A DNA stretch of 64,000 bases, from the NCBI RefSeq assembly GCF_007993935.1, contig NZ_VITY01000010.1:124001-188000 (forward strand), read 5' to 3'. Every line of letters begins with the position of its first letter. Position 1 is the first letter of the stretch. Both the position numbers and the translations under genes were made by a program. Of the stretch, positions 52,777 to 64,000 are shown one piece after another. Under the pieces are notes generated by a model. The model did not search any database. It was not told the origin of the DNA and saw nothing but the letters and a program-made list of their open reading frames with translations. Source of the DNA: Bradyrhizobium macuxiense (lineage in GTDB: Bacteria; Pseudomonadota; Alphaproteobacteria; Rhizobiales; Xanthobacteraceae).

Positions 52777-53514
52777 TTCGACGCCGCGCGACGGCGCGGC
52801 CGTCACCGGCGCATGGTCCTGCTTGCCGAAATCCAGCTTCGACAGCGCGATGATGGCCTCGGTCCGGCTGCGCACGCCGAGCTTGCGCAGGATTTCCGAG
52901 ACATGCACCTTCACGGTGGTGACCGAGATATCGAGCTGATAGGCGATGTGCTTGTTTTGCAGGCCGCGGCAGATCATGTCGAGCACGCGAAGCTGCTGGG
53001 CGGTGAACTGGCCGAGCTGCTGTACCAGCTCCTTGGTCTCGGCCTGGCCCTTCCGCCCGGCGGCGGCATCGCGGAAACGCGTCGGCAGGCACACGGCACC
53101 TTCGAGGATGCCGCGCAGCAGGCGCGCCAGCTCGACCTTCGGCGTCGACTTCGGAATGAATCCGGAAATGCCGAGCGCAATCGCGCCGCCGATGATCCGG
53201 GAATCGTCATGCGCCGACACGATCACGAGCGCGCTGCGCGGCGCCGCCGCCCGCACCCGGTAGGCGCCGAGCAGACCCGTGGTCCCGGGCATCGACAAAT
53301 CGAGCAGGATCAGATCGAGGCCATCGCGCGCAGCGATCACGTCAAGCGCGCCGTCGATCGAGGTCGCCTGCAGCACCTCGGCGTCGGGAAACTCGGCCCC
53401 GATCACGCCGATCAGGGCAGCGCGGAACAGCGGGTGGTCCTCGACGATCAGCAGTCGAGGCGCACCCACCTTATCGAGCGGCGGCTCGTCCGCCAGGGGC
53501 GTGGTCGTGCTCAA
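52771..53514 (-). CDS. LuxR-type response regulator 1
   Basis: This 247-residue regulator has a receiver domain (about 20-135) with the acidic pair in 'LLIVEDHPLF', phospho-acceptor D72 in 'LILLDLSMPG' and the lysine in 'GFIPKSTP'. A LuxR helix-turn-helix follows at about 172-232 ('FTAQQLRVLDMICRGLQNKH', 'TTVKVHVSEILRKLGV'). It is convergent with the hybrid kinase and 120 bases downstream of a second, similar regulator. Genes for quinoprotein alcohol dehydrogenases are often controlled by such NarL/LuxR regulators, so control of the dehydrogenase cluster is likely. Confidence 0.93.
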   Translation of the reverse strand: MSTTTPLADEPPLDKVGAPRLLIVEDHPLFRAALIGVIGAEFPDAEVLQATSIDGALDVIAARDGLDLILLDLSMPGTTGLLGAYRVRAAAPRSALVIVSAHDDSRIIGGAIALGISGFIPKSTPKVELARLLRGILEGAVCLPTRFRDAAAGRKGQAETKELVQQLGQFTAQQLRVLDMICRGLQNKHIAYQLDISVTTVKVHVSEILRKLGVRSRTEAIIALSKLDFGKQDHAPVTAAPSRGVES

Positions 53515-53634
53515 TGCTGCGCCGTCCTCCCTCGGATGCCCATGACAGCCATGTTGCGCGCGACGTTATCTCAAGGCGGACCACCAGCCTATAGGCAGGA
53601 TATCGAAGGCGGCCGCCTCGCAGTGCAGCAAGCC

Positions 53635-54315
53635 CTAAGGCGCCTTCTCTGCTTTCGTGCCCGAACTGGTTTCAAGGACCGGAAGCGGAATCTTGCCGAG
53701 CTCGATGATCGCCTTGTTGCGGCTGAACAGCTTCAGCTTGCGCAGGATCTCGGTGACATGCGCCTTGACCGTGGATTCCGCGAGCTTGAGTTCGGTGGCG
53801 ATCTCGCGGTTCTGCAGGCCGCGGATGATCAGGTGCAGCACGCGGATCTGCTGCGGCGTCAGCTTCTGGATGCGCTCGCGCAGCGTCCGCGCGGTCTCGG
53901 ACTGGTCCAGCGCGCCGACCGCGACGAAATCCCGCGGCGCCGAGACCGATCCGCTCAGCACGCGAGCAATCGCCTGCGACAGCTCGCCGAGCGAGGTCGA
54001 TTTCGGCAGATAGCCGACCGCGCCCATTTCCAGCGCCTCGCGGATGGTGTGCTTGTCCTCTTCACTGGAGACGATGGCGATCGGCAGCCGCGGATAGCGA
54101 TCCCTGAGCTTCTGGAAGCCGGAGAAGCCGACCACGTCAGGCAGCAGCAGGTCGAGCAGCGCGAGATCGATGTTCGGCTCGTTGGCGAGGATGCCGAGCG
54201 CGCCCTTGATCGAGGTCGCCTCATAGATCCGGGCATCGGGATGCGAGATGCGGATGGCGTTGCCAAGCGCCTCCCCGAACAGGGGGTGATCGTCGATGAT
54301 CAGGAACCCCATCAT
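53635..54315 (-). CDS. LuxR-type response regulator 2
   Basis: This 226-residue regulator has a receiver with 'FLIIDDHPLF', phospho-acceptor D55 in 'ALLDLLLPD' and 'GYLPKSTSLGEL', and a C-terminal LuxR helix-turn-helix (about 152-212, 'LTPQQIRVLHLIIRGLQNRE', 'STVKAHVTEILRKLKLF'). It resembles regulator 1 throughout, which suggests duplication. It sits 24 bases after the fused solute-binding/cytochrome gene on the same strand and is probably co-transcribed with the dehydrogenase genes, giving feedback on their own expression. Confidence 0.93.
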   Translation of the reverse strand: MMGFLIIDDHPLFGEALGNAIRISHPDARIYEATSIKGALGILANEPNIDLALLDLLLPDVVGFSGFQKLRDRYPRLPIAIVSSEEDKHTIREALEMGAVGYLPKSTSLGELSQAIARVLSGSVSAPRDFVAVGALDQSETARTLRERIQKLTPQQIRVLHLIIRGLQNREIATELKLAESTVKAHVTEILRKLKLFSRNKAIIELGKIPLPVLETSSGTKAEKAP

Positions 54316-54339
54316 GAGGACCCTCGCACTGCTGTTCGC

Positions 54340-55557
54340 CTAGTTCCCGCCGGTATCCTGCACACTCTGCAGATAGGCATATACGTTTCTGAGCTCGTCG
54401 TCGCTGAAGACGTCCTTCCAGGCCGGCATGCCCTTGGCCGGCCGCCCGTCATGGACCGTCTTCCAGAATGTCGATTCCATCTCGTCAGCATAGCGCTTCT
54501 TGAGCAGCCTGAGGTCGATCTTTCGCTCGGCCTGCACCGCGTCCGGACCATGGCAATGGGCGCAGGTGCCGTTGAAGACCTCCCGCCCCGCGGCGGCATC
54601 GCCCTTGGCGTCCGCTTTGGCATCCCCGGAGGTCGTGGCGGTTTGAACCGGCTTCTCGGCCGAAGTCGCCTGCCCGACCGTGACCGGCTCGCTGGCCCCG
54701 ACGGACGATGTCGCCGCCGGCGCCACCTGGCCGAACTTCACCGGAGCGCCGTTCGGCACGCCGTATTTGGCAAACAGGGCGGAAATCTCCGGCTGCAGCG
54801 ACGGCAGCACGCCGTCGACCTCATCGCGCAGCGCGCCGGACGCCTTGGCGAAGCCGATCGCGGTCGCCCAAAGCAGGCCGTCGCCCTCGGTCGACACGAT
54901 CTGGTATTTGTCGCCGTAGCTGGTCTTGTTGAGCCAGCCCGCCACCGGCGCCCAGATGAAGGCGATATCGACCTTGCCCTGGTCGAGGGCCGTCATGCCC
55001 TCCTCGGGGCTGAGCACGGTAACCTTCTGGATATCGTCGCGCAGCGCCAGCAGGTTTTGCGGCGTCGACTGATACTGCACCGCAACCCGCAATCCCCTGA
55101 GATCGTCGATGCCGGCGAGCTTGCGATCCCTGGCGCCGACCAGCGCGTAGCCTTCATGAGCGATCGGCTTCGAGAAGATCACCGCCGGCCCCATGAAATC
55201 GTCGATCAAGGGCAGGCCGACCATGGCGTCGCATTGCTTGCTGAGCAGCGTCTCCCGCACGGTGCGCTTGCCGAAATAGGACTTGTACCAATTATAGCTC
55301 ACCGTGCGGCCGAGCTTTTGCGCCACCGCCTGGCCGATCTCGAGATAGAGACCGGGCTTGCCCGGCTCGTCGCTTGAGAACGGCAGGTTGGTGGGGTCGG
55401 CGCAGAGCCGCAGCGGCGGTTTTGCTTCGTCCGCGCCGGCCGAGACGGCCGGCGCAAGCAGCGTGGCGGAGAGCAGCACGGTCCGGATCGCCTTTCCCAA
55501 CTGCACGCTGCGCGCAGAGCTGGGCATTTCATTCGACTTGATAAGGGACACGGACAA
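54340..55557 (-). CDS. Periplasmic solute-binding domain fused to cytochrome c (XoxJ-XoxG-like)
   Basis: This exported protein of about 405 residues has a solute-binding-protein domain (about 45-280, 'LRLCADPTNLPFSSDEPGKPG' region) of the MxaJ/XoxJ type, a linker rich in Ala/Thr/Asp, and a C-terminal class I cytochrome c. The cytochrome has heme motif CAHCH (332-336) and axial methionine M377 in 'AKGMPAWKD'. MxaJ/XoxJ proteins help mature methanol-type dehydrogenases and XoxG-type cytochromes take their electrons; here both are on one chain. The TTG at 55557 is chosen because GAGGAGG lies exactly five bases upstream; an internal ATG at 55527 is the alternative. It starts 22 bases after the dehydrogenase stop. 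Confidence 0.87.
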   Translation of the reverse strand: MSVSLIKSNEMPSSARSVQLGKAIRTVLLSATLLAPAVSAGADEAKPPLRLCADPTNLPFSSDEPGKPGLYLEIGQAVAQKLGRTVSYNWYKSYFGKRTVRETLLSKQCDAMVGLPLIDDFMGPAVIFSKPIAHEGYALVGARDRKLAGIDDLRGLRVAVQYQSTPQNLLALRDDIQKVTVLSPEEGMTALDQGKVDIAFIWAPVAGWLNKTSYGDKYQIVSTEGDGLLWATAIGFAKASGALRDEVDGVLPSLQPEISALFAKYGVPNGAPVKFGQVAPAATSSVGASEPVTVGQATSAEKPVQTATTSGDAKADAKGDAAAGREVFNGTCAHCHGPDAVQAERKIDLRLLKKRYADEMESTFWKTVHDGRPAKGMPAWKDVFSDDELRNVYAYLQSVQDTGGN

Positions 55558-55579
55558 TGCTGCCTCCTCGTGACGATCG

Positions 55580-57295
55580 TTACTGCAGGGCGAACACGAA
55601 CAGCGAGCCGCCTTCGGGCGCCGCGGCGACCATCTTCTTGCCGATGTCGCCGAGGAAGGCCGGCAGCGCCGCGGTGCGACCGACCACGATCGCGACATAC
55701 TGCTTGCCGTCGACCGAATAGGTCACCGGACCGGCGCCGATGCCGCTGCCGAGGTTCTTGCTCCACAGCACCTTGCCGTTCTTGGCATCGATGGCGCGGA
55801 AGTCACCGTGCAGATTGCCTGAAAACACCAGGTTGCCGCCGGTCGTCAGCGTGCCGCCGTTGAAGGGCAGATCTTCCTTGATGCTCCACACCTTCTTGTT
55901 GGCCACGGGATCCCAGGCCACGAGTTCGCCGAGGAAGCCGCCTGGACCCGGCTTGGTCGGGAATTCGGCGCCGAGATAGAATACGCCGCGCTTGTAGTTC
56001 ACGTCGGAGACCGACCAGTCCATGCAGACATTGTTGCTCGGGATGTAGACGAGGCCGGTCCCGGGGTTGAACGACATCGGCTGCCAGTTCTTGCCGCCGA
56101 TCAGGTTCGGGCAAATGTCCTTGGCCGGATGGCCGGGGCCCGGACGCTTGTCCGGATCCTCTTCCGCCCGCATCGTGTTGATGTCCCACTTCTTGGCCCA
56201 GTTGGCGAAGACGTATTTCTCGGCCGAGATCACCTTGCCGGTCTCGCGGTTGGCCACGAAGAAGAAGCCGTTGCGGTCCGCCTTCATCAGGACCGGGGTC
56301 TCGGCGCCCTTGATCTTCAGGTCGGCGAGCAAGAGCTCGTTGACGCCGTCATAGTCCCAGGCGTCGGCCGGCGTGCCCTGGATGTGCCACTTGATCTTGC
56401 CGGTGTTGGGATCGATCGCCAGCGTCGAGGCGGTGTAGAGGTTGGTCAGCTTGCCGAAATTGCCGTCGCCGGTGGAGCGCACGCCGGTATTCCACGGCCC
56501 CGGATTGCTGGTACCCCAGTAGACCGTGTCTGACTTGGCGTCGTAGGAGCCGACCAGCCAGGCGGCGCCGCCGCCATGCAGTCCGGTGTCGCCCTTCCAG
56601 GTGTCGCTGCCGGGTTCACCGGGCGCCGGCACCGTGAAGGTCTGCCAGAGCAGCTTGCCATCCTTGAGGTTGAAGGCCTGCAACGCGCCGCGGACGCCGT
56701 ATTCGCCGCCGCCGAAGCCGGTGATCACCTTGTCGCGGACGATGAGCGGCGGCGAGGTGATGACCGAACCCTGCTTGTAGTCGACGACCGTCGAGGTCCA
56801 GAGCTCCTTGCCGGTCTCGGCATCGAGCGCGGTCAGCTTGCCGTCGAGGCGGCCGACGAAGATCTTGCCGTCGGCATACGACACGCCGCGGTTGTTGACG
56901 TCGCAGCAGGCGTATTGAAGCACGTCATCCGGAATATCCGGCTGCCAGGTCCATTTGCGCGCGCCGGTCGCGGCATCGATCGCATAGACGTATTTCGGAC
57001 CCCACGAGGTCGACACGTACAGCGTCTTGCCGATCACCACCGGCGACGATTCGTTGGAGCGCAGCGAGGCGAGCGACAGCGAATAGACCAGTTGCAGCTT
57101 GCCGGCATTCTCGGAATTGATCTGCTTCAGCGGGCTGAAGCGCGTATTGCCGTAATCGTGGCCGGCGATCGCCCATCCGTTCGGATCGGACACCGCCTTC
57201 GCGACCGAGTCATTGGCTTTCGACCCACCAATGCCTGCCATGACAATGGCGACCAGCGACACGCCGGCAAAGAAAATCCCGCTCCTCAGCTTCAT
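55580..57295 (-). CDS. PQQ-dependent alcohol dehydrogenase, lanthanide type
   Basis: This 571-residue periplasmic quinoprotein oxidises an alcohol and passes electrons to cytochrome c. A signal peptide covers about residues 1-27. The beta-propeller carries the adjacent-cysteine disulfide C130-C131 ('YACCDVNNRG') and metal ligands E198 ('GGGEYGVRG') and N264 ('SNPGPWN'). The catalytic aspartate D314 is followed two residues later by D316 ('WDYDGVNE'). That second Asp marks lanthanide-dependent enzymes (XoxF, ExaF, PedH); calcium enzymes have Ala or Ser there. Whether methanol or longer alcohols are the substrate is unclear. The ATG at 57295 follows GGAGGAAG. Confidence 0.93.
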   Translation of the reverse strand: MKLRSGIFFAGVSLVAIVMAGIGGSKANDSVAKAVSDPNGWAIAGHDYGNTRFSPLKQINSENAGKLQLVYSLSLASLRSNESSPVVIGKTLYVSTSWGPKYVYAIDAATGARKWTWQPDIPDDVLQYACCDVNNRGVSYADGKIFVGRLDGKLTALDAETGKELWTSTVVDYKQGSVITSPPLIVRDKVITGFGGGEYGVRGALQAFNLKDGKLLWQTFTVPAPGEPGSDTWKGDTGLHGGGAAWLVGSYDAKSDTVYWGTSNPGPWNTGVRSTGDGNFGKLTNLYTASTLAIDPNTGKIKWHIQGTPADAWDYDGVNELLLADLKIKGAETPVLMKADRNGFFFVANRETGKVISAEKYVFANWAKKWDINTMRAEEDPDKRPGPGHPAKDICPNLIGGKNWQPMSFNPGTGLVYIPSNNVCMDWSVSDVNYKRGVFYLGAEFPTKPGPGGFLGELVAWDPVANKKVWSIKEDLPFNGGTLTTGGNLVFSGNLHGDFRAIDAKNGKVLWSKNLGSGIGAGPVTYSVDGKQYVAIVVGRTAALPAFLGDIGKKMVAAAPEGGSLFVFALQ

Positions 57296-57699
57296 TGGCT
57301 TCCTCCAATATGGTTTCGTTGCCGCGATGGATGCATCGCGCGCGCGTCTCTCGACCCAATTTCGTGAACCAGCGATCTTGCGTCGCTGCGTCGGCGAGGA
57401 AAATGACAGCAACGCTTTTGCGTCGTTATAGGCGGAAGGTAGTAGCGTCAGCGGCGGCGATTTTTGCGTGCCGCAGGCAGCATTGATCTGCCGCAAATCG
57501 CCTGCACCGCCGCGCATTTTCGTCGCGCCGGAGCGCGCCGAGAGCAGCTTGCAAATTGCCCCTTGAACGGCCGCCTGCTAGGATCGCAGCCACTGCCCGG
57601 CGCCTTCGTGACAGGGCCGCGACTACGACTTTGATCGCGGTTACGACCCCCATGAAGCGTGGTCTACTGGGCCCATAACGAAGCTATTGGGAGAAACGC
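57296..57699. other. Divergent promoter region of dehydrogenase and cox operons
   Basis: These 404 bases separate the starts of the quinoprotein dehydrogenase and coxS. I see two TGCCGCA words (around 57470 and 57488) flanking a weak inverted repeat (GGCAG-N7-CTGCC), which could be a regulator site. No clear sigma-54 or sigma-70 promoter was found by eye. Confidence 0.4.
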
Positions 57700-58185
<486 letters not shown>

Positions 58186-58275
58186 CAGCCAGCACACCGC
58201 ACACGATCAAGCTCATCACCGCCGGTCTCGATGGAAACGGCGGCAAATCGAATCTCCGGTCGGGAGGACTAGACC

Positions 58276-60615
<2,340 letters not shown>

Positions 60616-60628
60616 GGGAGGAAGAGCC

Positions 60629-61429
60629 ATGTACGAGACCAACTATCACCGCGCTTCCTCGGTCGCTGATGCCGCTGCAACCTTCGCCAAAGGCGCGGAA
60701 TCAAAATTCCTCGCCGGCGGACAAACCCTGCTCCCGGTGATGAAGCAGCGTCTTGCCGCGCCGTCCGACGTGATCGACCTCTCCAAGGTGCAGGAGATGA
60801 TCGGCATCGAGGTTTCGGGCGACACCGTCACCATCAAGGCCGCTACGCCGCATTACGATGTGGCGCAAAGCGATGCGGTCAAGAAGGCGATCCCGGCGCT
60901 CGCCAACCTGGCGTCGGGGATCGGCGATCCCGCCGTGCGCTATCGCGGCACGATCGGCGGTTCACTCGCCAACAACGACCCGGCGGCGGATTATCCGGCG
61001 GCGGTGCTGGCGCTTGGCGCCGTTGTCAAGACCAACAAGCGGTCAATCGCGGCGGAGGACTTCTTCAAGGGCCTGTTCTCGACGGCACTTGAGGATGGCG
61101 AGATCATCACCGCGGTGTCGTTCCCGGTTCCGGCCAAGGCGGGCTATGCGAAGTTTCCGAACCCGGCCTCGCGCTTCGCGCTGACCGGCGTGTTCGTCGC
61201 CAAGACCAAGTCGGGCGACGTCCGCGTCGCCGCGACCGGTGCCTCGCAAAGCGGCGTCATGCGGGTGGCGCCGATCGAGCAGGCGCTGAAGGCGAACTGG
61301 GCCGCGTCGGCGCTCGATAGCGTCACGATCCCGGCGAGCGGCCTGCTTGCCGACATCCACGGCTCGGCGGATTACCGCGCCAACCTGGTGAAGGTGATGG
61401 GACAGCGGGCGGTGACCGCCGCCGGCTAG
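60629..61429 (+). CDS. coxM: CoxM-type FAD subunit
   Basis: This 266-residue FAD-binding subunit completes the hydroxylase. It has 'KFLAGGQTLLPVMKQRLAAP' (FAD pyrophosphate loop), 'GDPAVRYRGTIGGSLANNDP' (the double-glycine FAD motif) and a C-terminal CO-dehydrogenase flavoprotein domain. The ATG at 60629 follows GGGAGGAAG, 13 bases after the coxL stop, so translation is linked. The operon appears to end here; no further gene follows closely. Confidence 0.93.
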   Translation: MYETNYHRASSVADAAATFAKGAESKFLAGGQTLLPVMKQRLAAPSDVIDLSKVQEMIGIEVSGDTVTIKAATPHYDVAQSDAVKKAIPALANLASGIGDPAVRYRGTIGGSLANNDPAADYPAAVLALGAVVKTNKRSIAAEDFFKGLFSTALEDGEIITAVSFPVPAKAGYAKFPNPASRFALTGVFVAKTKSGDVRVAATGASQSGVMRVAPIEQALKANWAASALDSVTIPASGLLADIHGSADYRANLVKVMGQRAVTAAG

Positions 61430-61540
61430 CCCCTATCCTACCGGAACCTATGCAGACGGCGCGCAGCGATGCGCGCCGTTCGCGTTTTGCTGGCATTCCA
61501 GCCGAAAGGGCTTGCCACATCTCCCATTAGGCGAGAGAAT

Positions 61541-61560
61541 TTAGCTAATCAGCTAATTAA
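61541..61560. promoter_or_regulatory. Possible operator between coxM and the CoA-transferase gene
   Basis: TTAGCTAATCAGCTAATTAA contains a near-palindrome (TTAGCTAATCAGCTAA, two mismatches) and an AGCTAAT direct repeat, in otherwise GC-rich DNA. Such AT-rich repeats are typical of MarR- or TetR-type operators. It lies 190 bases before the CaiB/BaiF gene. The rest of the 322-base gap shows nothing else I can support. Confidence 0.4.
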
Positions 61561-61751
61561 AAATACCGTCAGACGGACGGCCCGCGGGGAGAGGACCCAT
61601 GACGTTCGGCAGGACAAACGAGCCCCCATTGCCATGGCTGGCGACGGCCAGGCCGCGCCTTTGACGGCAGCGCCGATGCGATCCCCTGGCGCGTCGGACA
61701 AGTGAACAAGACCCTTCGATTACTCCCCTATAGCAACAACGGAACAACAAC

Positions 61752-62864
61752 GTGCTCGACAAGCCCGCCTCCCAAACCGCCGCTCGCACCTCGGGTCCGC
61801 TCACAGGCTTCCGAATCGTCGAATTCGCCGGCATCGGTCCCGGCCCGTTCGCCTGCATGCTGCTCGCCGACATGGGCGCCGAGGTCATCACCCTGGATCG
61901 GGTCGGCGCGGGCAAGAATTTGAAGGCAGTCGCGACCCGCGGCCGCAAGGTCATCGAGCTCGACCTCAAGAACAAGGCAGCGATATCGGAGGTGCTCGAG
62001 CTGCTCGGCCATGCCGATGCGCTGATCGAAGGTTTTCGTCCCGGCGTGATGGAGCGCCTCGGCCTCGGCCCCGATGTCGTGCTCGCGCGCAATCCAAAAC
62101 TGGTCTACGGCCGCATGACCGGCTGGGGCCAGGAAGGCCCGCTGGCGAATGCCGCCGGCCACGACATCAACTACATCTCGATCACCGGCGCACTCGCCGC
62201 GATCGGCACCAAGGAGAAGCCGGTGCCGCCGCTCAATTTGGTCGGCGATTTCGGCGGCGGCGCGCTGTACCTCGTGGTCGGTGTGCTCGCAGCACTCCTG
62301 GAAGCGCAGAAGTCCGGCAAGGGCCAGGTCGTCGACACCGCGATGTGCGACGGCGCGGCCTCGCTGATGTCGATGTTCTACGACATGGCCGCGCAGGGCC
62401 GCTGGAGCGGCGGCCGCGACCAGAACTTCCTCGACGGCGGCGCGCATTTCTACGGCGTCTACGAATGCTCCTGCGGCAACTTCATCTCGATCGGCTCGAT
62501 CGAGCCGCAGTTCTACGCGCTGCTGCGCAAGCATGCCGACCTGACCGACGCCGACTTCGACGCCCAGATGGACCGCAAGGCCTGGCCGGCGCTGAAGGCG
62601 AAGCTGGAAAAGGTATTCAAGAGCAAGTCGCGCGCCGACTGGTGCAAGATCATGGAAGGCACCGACATCTGCTTCGCGCCGATCCTGACCATGGAGGAAG
62701 CGCCGAAGCATCCGCACATGGCGGCACGCCAGGTGTTCGTCGAGCGCCACGGCGTCACCCAGCCCGGCCCCGCGCCGCGCTTCTCGCGCACGCCGTCGGC
62801 AATCCGCGAGCCGGAGCTTGCAAAGATTGGCGACGTGACGGCTGAGTGGAAAGCGACGAAATAA
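61752..62864 (+). CDS. CaiB/BaiF family CoA-transferase
   Basis: This 370-residue class III CoA-transferase or racemase has 'PLTGFRIVEFAGIGPGPFACML' at the N-terminus, 'LIEGFRPGVMERLGLGPDVV', and the catalytic aspartate D138 in 'NAAGHDINYISITGAL'. 'GGGALYLVVGVLAALLEAQKSGKGQVVD' is the family's central block. The length and N-terminus resemble alpha-methylacyl-CoA racemases, which epimerise branched acyl-CoA. The start is GTG at 61752. It stands alone between the cox operon and a palindromic repeat. Confidence 0.9.
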   Translation: MLDKPASQTAARTSGPLTGFRIVEFAGIGPGPFACMLLADMGAEVITLDRVGAGKNLKAVATRGRKVIELDLKNKAAISEVLELLGHADALIEGFRPGVMERLGLGPDVVLARNPKLVYGRMTGWGQEGPLANAAGHDINYISITGALAAIGTKEKPVPPLNLVGDFGGGALYLVVGVLAALLEAQKSGKGQVVDTAMCDGAASLMSMFYDMAAQGRWSGGRDQNFLDGGAHFYGVYECSCGNFISIGSIEPQFYALLRKHADLTDADFDAQMDRKAWPALKAKLEKVFKSKSRADWCKIMEGTDICFAPILTMEEAPKHPHMAARQVFVERHGVTQPGPAPRFSRTPSAIREPELAKIGDVTAEWKATK

Positions 62865-62872
62865 ATCGCGCT

Positions 62873-62998
62873 GTCGTCCCGGCGAAAGCCGGGACCCATA
62901 ACCCCGGAACGTCGTGTGGCGCACGATCGTTCCGCGGGACTCCGACCAACACACTCGATAGATTCCGCGGTATGGGTCCCGGCTTTCGCCGGGACGAC
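62873..62998. repeat. Palindromic intergenic repeat, copy 3
   Basis: Terminal inverted repeats GTCGTCCCGGCGAAAGCCGG.. and complement contain hairpins CCCGGC-GAAA-GCCGGG. This is the same design as the copies at 42751 and 47597 with compensating changes (CCTGG to CCCGG on both arms). It begins eight bases after the CoA-transferase stop, between convergent genes. Confidence 0.85.
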
Positions 62999-63036
62999 GC
63001 CTGTTGGTTTTGCGCTAGCGTGGCACTACGACGTGC

Positions 63037-64000
<964 letters not shown>

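Noticed and set aside
52813..55377. An 854-codon open frame on the plus strand
   Set aside because: It is antisense to both LuxR response regulators and the fused cytochrome gene and shows no motif of its own.

Overview
The window looks like chromosomal DNA of a GC-rich alphaproteobacterium of the Bradyrhizobium / Nitrobacteraceae type. The evidence is the gene content (minCDE, a Bug-type solute receptor, a DUF6894 protein, form II cox genes, a lanthanide-type quinoprotein dehydrogenase, otsAB with a transporter), a CtrA-type box, and three copies of a palindromic intergenic repeat. The genus is an inference from gene families; no rRNA is present to confirm it.

Layout. 1-5.0 kb: minD (cut by the edge) and minC behind a CtrA-like box, two small proteins, a TetR regulator with a palindromic operator, a lone pstS with a Pho box and a terminator, a Bug/TctC receptor, and the tail of a dead alpha/beta hydrolase. 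5.2-9.3 kb: a four-gene cassette of a class III nucleotide cyclase with TPRs, a glycine-rich PAP2 protein, a papain-like protease and an unknown protein. 9.4-13.5 kb: a secreted phosphodiesterase and three TadE/TadG-like minor pilus proteins. 13.7-15.9 kb: a membrane protein fused to a spermidine-synthase-like domain.

16-27.8 kb is the most interesting part. A plus-strand operon encodes a methyltransferase, an MBOAT acyltransferase, a 37-residue membrane microprotein ending in FVYQNF, a membrane-anchored SGNH hydrolase, an acyl carrier protein, a MaoC hot-dog enzyme and an FkbH-like HAD protein. MBOAT + microprotein with a C-terminal F-x-Y-x-x-F + SGNH protein + carrier protein is the architecture of the Gram-positive Dlt (teichoic acid D-alanylation) machine. 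Here the DltA ligase appears to be replaced by FkbH and MaoC, so the cargo may be a glyceryl-type or other hydroxyacyl group put on an exported polymer. A divergent operon encodes three exported proteins, one with an SGNH-like C-terminus, which may be the acceptors or transferases.

28.0-42.4 kb is probably accessory DNA. It lies between an intact tRNA-Ser(GGA) and short copies of that tRNA's 3' end at 28,034 and 32,764. It carries an AraC regulator with a divergent flavoprotein and periplasmic receptor, a frameshifted LuxR-type ATPase regulator, an Aae-like efflux set (FUSC, DUF1656, HlyD), a thiamine-diphosphate 2-keto acid decarboxylase and a 3-hydroxyacyl-CoA (carnitine-type) dehydrogenase. 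No integrase was seen.

42.4-64 kb returns to core-like genes: trehalose synthesis (otsA, otsB and an MFS transporter), a DUF3175 protein, a chemoreceptor, then a periplasmic alcohol-oxidation module with its regulators (FIST protein, hybrid kinase, two LuxR response regulators, a fused solute-binding/cytochrome c protein, and the PQQ dehydrogenase). Form II coxSLM genes, a CaiB/BaiF CoA-transferase and a partial hppD end the window. All calls come from reading translations and motifs by eye; no database search was run.
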